A stretch of DNA of 6,136 bases from positions 1-6,136 of the forward strand of contig DAICZK010000089.1 of the NCBI GenBank assembly GCA_027311185.1, written 5' to 3'. This document shows positions 5,601 through 6,136 of the stretch, piece after piece. How positions within the stretch are numbered: position 1 is the stretch's first letter; every line of letters begins with the position of its first letter. The position numbers and the translations under genes were made by a program. The stretch is from Sulfuriferula sp. Lineage in GTDB: Bacteria > Pseudomonadota > Gammaproteobacteria > Burkholderiales > Sulfuriferulaceae. The notes under the pieces were generated by a model. The model was not told the origin of the DNA. It made no database searches and saw only the letters and a list, made by a program, of their open reading frames with translations.

Positions 5601-5603
5601 TCC

Positions 5604-6136
5604 ATGAGTCAGATAGCCAAGGTTACAGTTGTATCGAATAAACCGTGCATGCTGAGGGAAACTGCGAAGCGTGTGCTGCCGTTACTGGTTGCGCTGGCAA
5701 TAACTGATCCGGTTTGGGCGGCGACGCTCACTGTGTCGGGGACATCAGGCGCGAACGGAGCGCCTTTAATCATGACTAGCCCCTCTAGCTATACGCCTCC
5801 CGTCAATGGGGGGGCTGGAGGAGACGCCATCGCAGATACTTCAGGTACGCTTACGGATAACGCCAATACTGCGACAGCTTACGGTGGGAGCGGTGGTAAT
5901 GGTTTTGGTAATTATGAGTATAGCCGGTATGACGGGAATGGAGGAATCGGAGGCAGCGCCGCGGCCAACGCGCCGACATCGCCATTATCCGGAGACGCTA
6001 CCAGCAACGCAACAGCCTACGGGGGCAGTGGTGGTGCAAGCGGTCTCAACGCTAGCGGCGGTGCCGGGGGCGCCGCCAGTTCAAATGCGCGCGCTACGGC
6101 AAGCGGTTCAGGATCGGCTAATGCACATAGCGCGGC
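5604..6136 (+). CDS. secreted Gly/Ala/Ser/Asn-rich repetitive surface protein (partial, 3' end outside)
   Basis: The reading frame is open from the ATG at 5604 to the window end (177 codons). The N-terminus looks like a Sec signal peptide with an unusually long, basic n-region (Lys6, Lys13, Arg18, Lys22, Arg23), a hydrophobic core at about 24-33 and a probable cut after VWA (37-39) or the next Ala. The mature part is low-complexity: Gly, Ala, Ser, Thr and Asn dominate. The motif ATAYGGSGG is found at 90-98 and again at 136-144, a period of 46 residues, each followed by GG-rich turns and Ala/Asn-rich stretches. Such composition suggests an extracellular beta-repeat or fibrous protein; a C-terminal PEP-CTERM or autotransporter anchor would be outside the window. 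I do not recognise a specific family. It is divergent from radC with its own long control region, so it is probably regulated separately. Confidence 0.8.
   Translation, partial: MSQIAKVTVVSNKPCMLRETAKRVLPLLVALAITDPVWAATLTVSGTSGANGAPLIMTSPSSYTPPVNGGAGGDAIADTSGTLTDNANTATAYGGSGGNGFGNYEYSRYDGNGGIGGSAAANAPTSPLSGDATSNATAYGGSGGASGLNASGGAGGAASSNARATASGSGSANAHSA
5868..6035 (+). repeat. two copies of a Gly-rich coding repeat (period 138 bp)
   Basis: Codons 89-98 (5868-5897) and 135-144 (6006-6035) encode nearly the same run centred on TAYGGSGG. Synonymous positions differ between the copies (for example GGTGGGAGC against GGGGGCAGT), so the duplication is old or kept by protein-level selection rather than a fresh DNA duplication. 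More copies probably follow beyond the window. Confidence 0.65.

Larger units (their letters stand above)
5176..5603. other. divergent intergenic region between radC and the surface-protein gene
   Basis: These 428 bp have no convincing coding sequence. The left half (about 5188-5225 and 5333-5392) is clearly richer in A/T than the rest of the window. It contains the radC start signals, a 14-base dyad, a long imperfect hairpin, a 9-bp tandem repeat and a terminator-like hairpin next to the downstream Shine-Dalgarno; these are listed separately. I could not place a convincing sigma-70 or sigma-54 promoter for the + strand gene. Confidence 0.7.

Noticed and set aside
5384..5641. 85-residue open frame on the + strand in the intergenic region
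   Set aside because: It has no ribosome site, has a composition unlike a protein, and runs 38 bp into the surface-protein gene in another frame, across that gene's strong Shine-Dalgarno and ATG.

Overview
The window looks like a stretch of a Gram-negative, moderately GC-rich (by eye mid-50s %) proteobacterial chromosome, most likely a betaproteobacterium. The radC-rpmB-rpmG block, the sequences of ribosomal proteins L28 and L33, and a membrane diguanylate cyclase all fit this. The genus cannot be fixed from the sequence; something like Gallionellaceae/Nitrosomonadales is only a guess.

Region 1 (1-2391, + strand) is a compact operon-like run of four genes: the last codons of a DprE1-like FAD oxidase, a DprE2-like short-chain dehydrogenase, a HAD-IB phosphatase and a UbiA-family prenyltransferase of the decaprenyl-phosphate phosphoribosyltransferase type. 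The first three overlap (8 bp, then an ATGA overlap), and the fourth follows after 74 bp. Together they match the known route to polyprenyl-phosphoryl-D-arabinose. UbiA joins phosphoribose to polyprenyl phosphate, a phosphatase removes the 5-phosphate, and DprE1/DprE2 epimerise ribose to arabinose at C2. The pathway is best known from mycobacterial cell walls; here it would supply an arabinofuranose donor for a surface glycan or glycoprotein.

Region 2 (2425-3612, - strand) is a convergent gene for a multi-pass membrane diguanylate cyclase with an intact GGEEF active site and an intact RxxD inhibitory site. Behind it lies about 380 bp without a convincing gene (3613-3990), which contains two small hairpins.

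Region 3 (3991-5175, - strand) is housekeeping: radC, then rpmB and rpmG. A good sigma-70-like promoter sits in the radC-rpmB gap.

Region 4 (5176-6136) is a 428-bp, partly AT-rich divergent intergenic region. It holds a 13-bp imperfect hairpin, a smaller dyad, a perfect 9-bp tandem repeat and a terminator-like hairpin just before a very strong Shine-Dalgarno. After it comes the start of a secreted, Gly/Ala/Ser/Asn-rich repetitive surface protein on the + strand that runs off the window. No tRNA, rRNA, insertion sequence or CRISPR array was seen. The least-explained parts are the control region of the surface-protein gene and the role of the arabinose-lipid pathway in a presumed Gram-negative.
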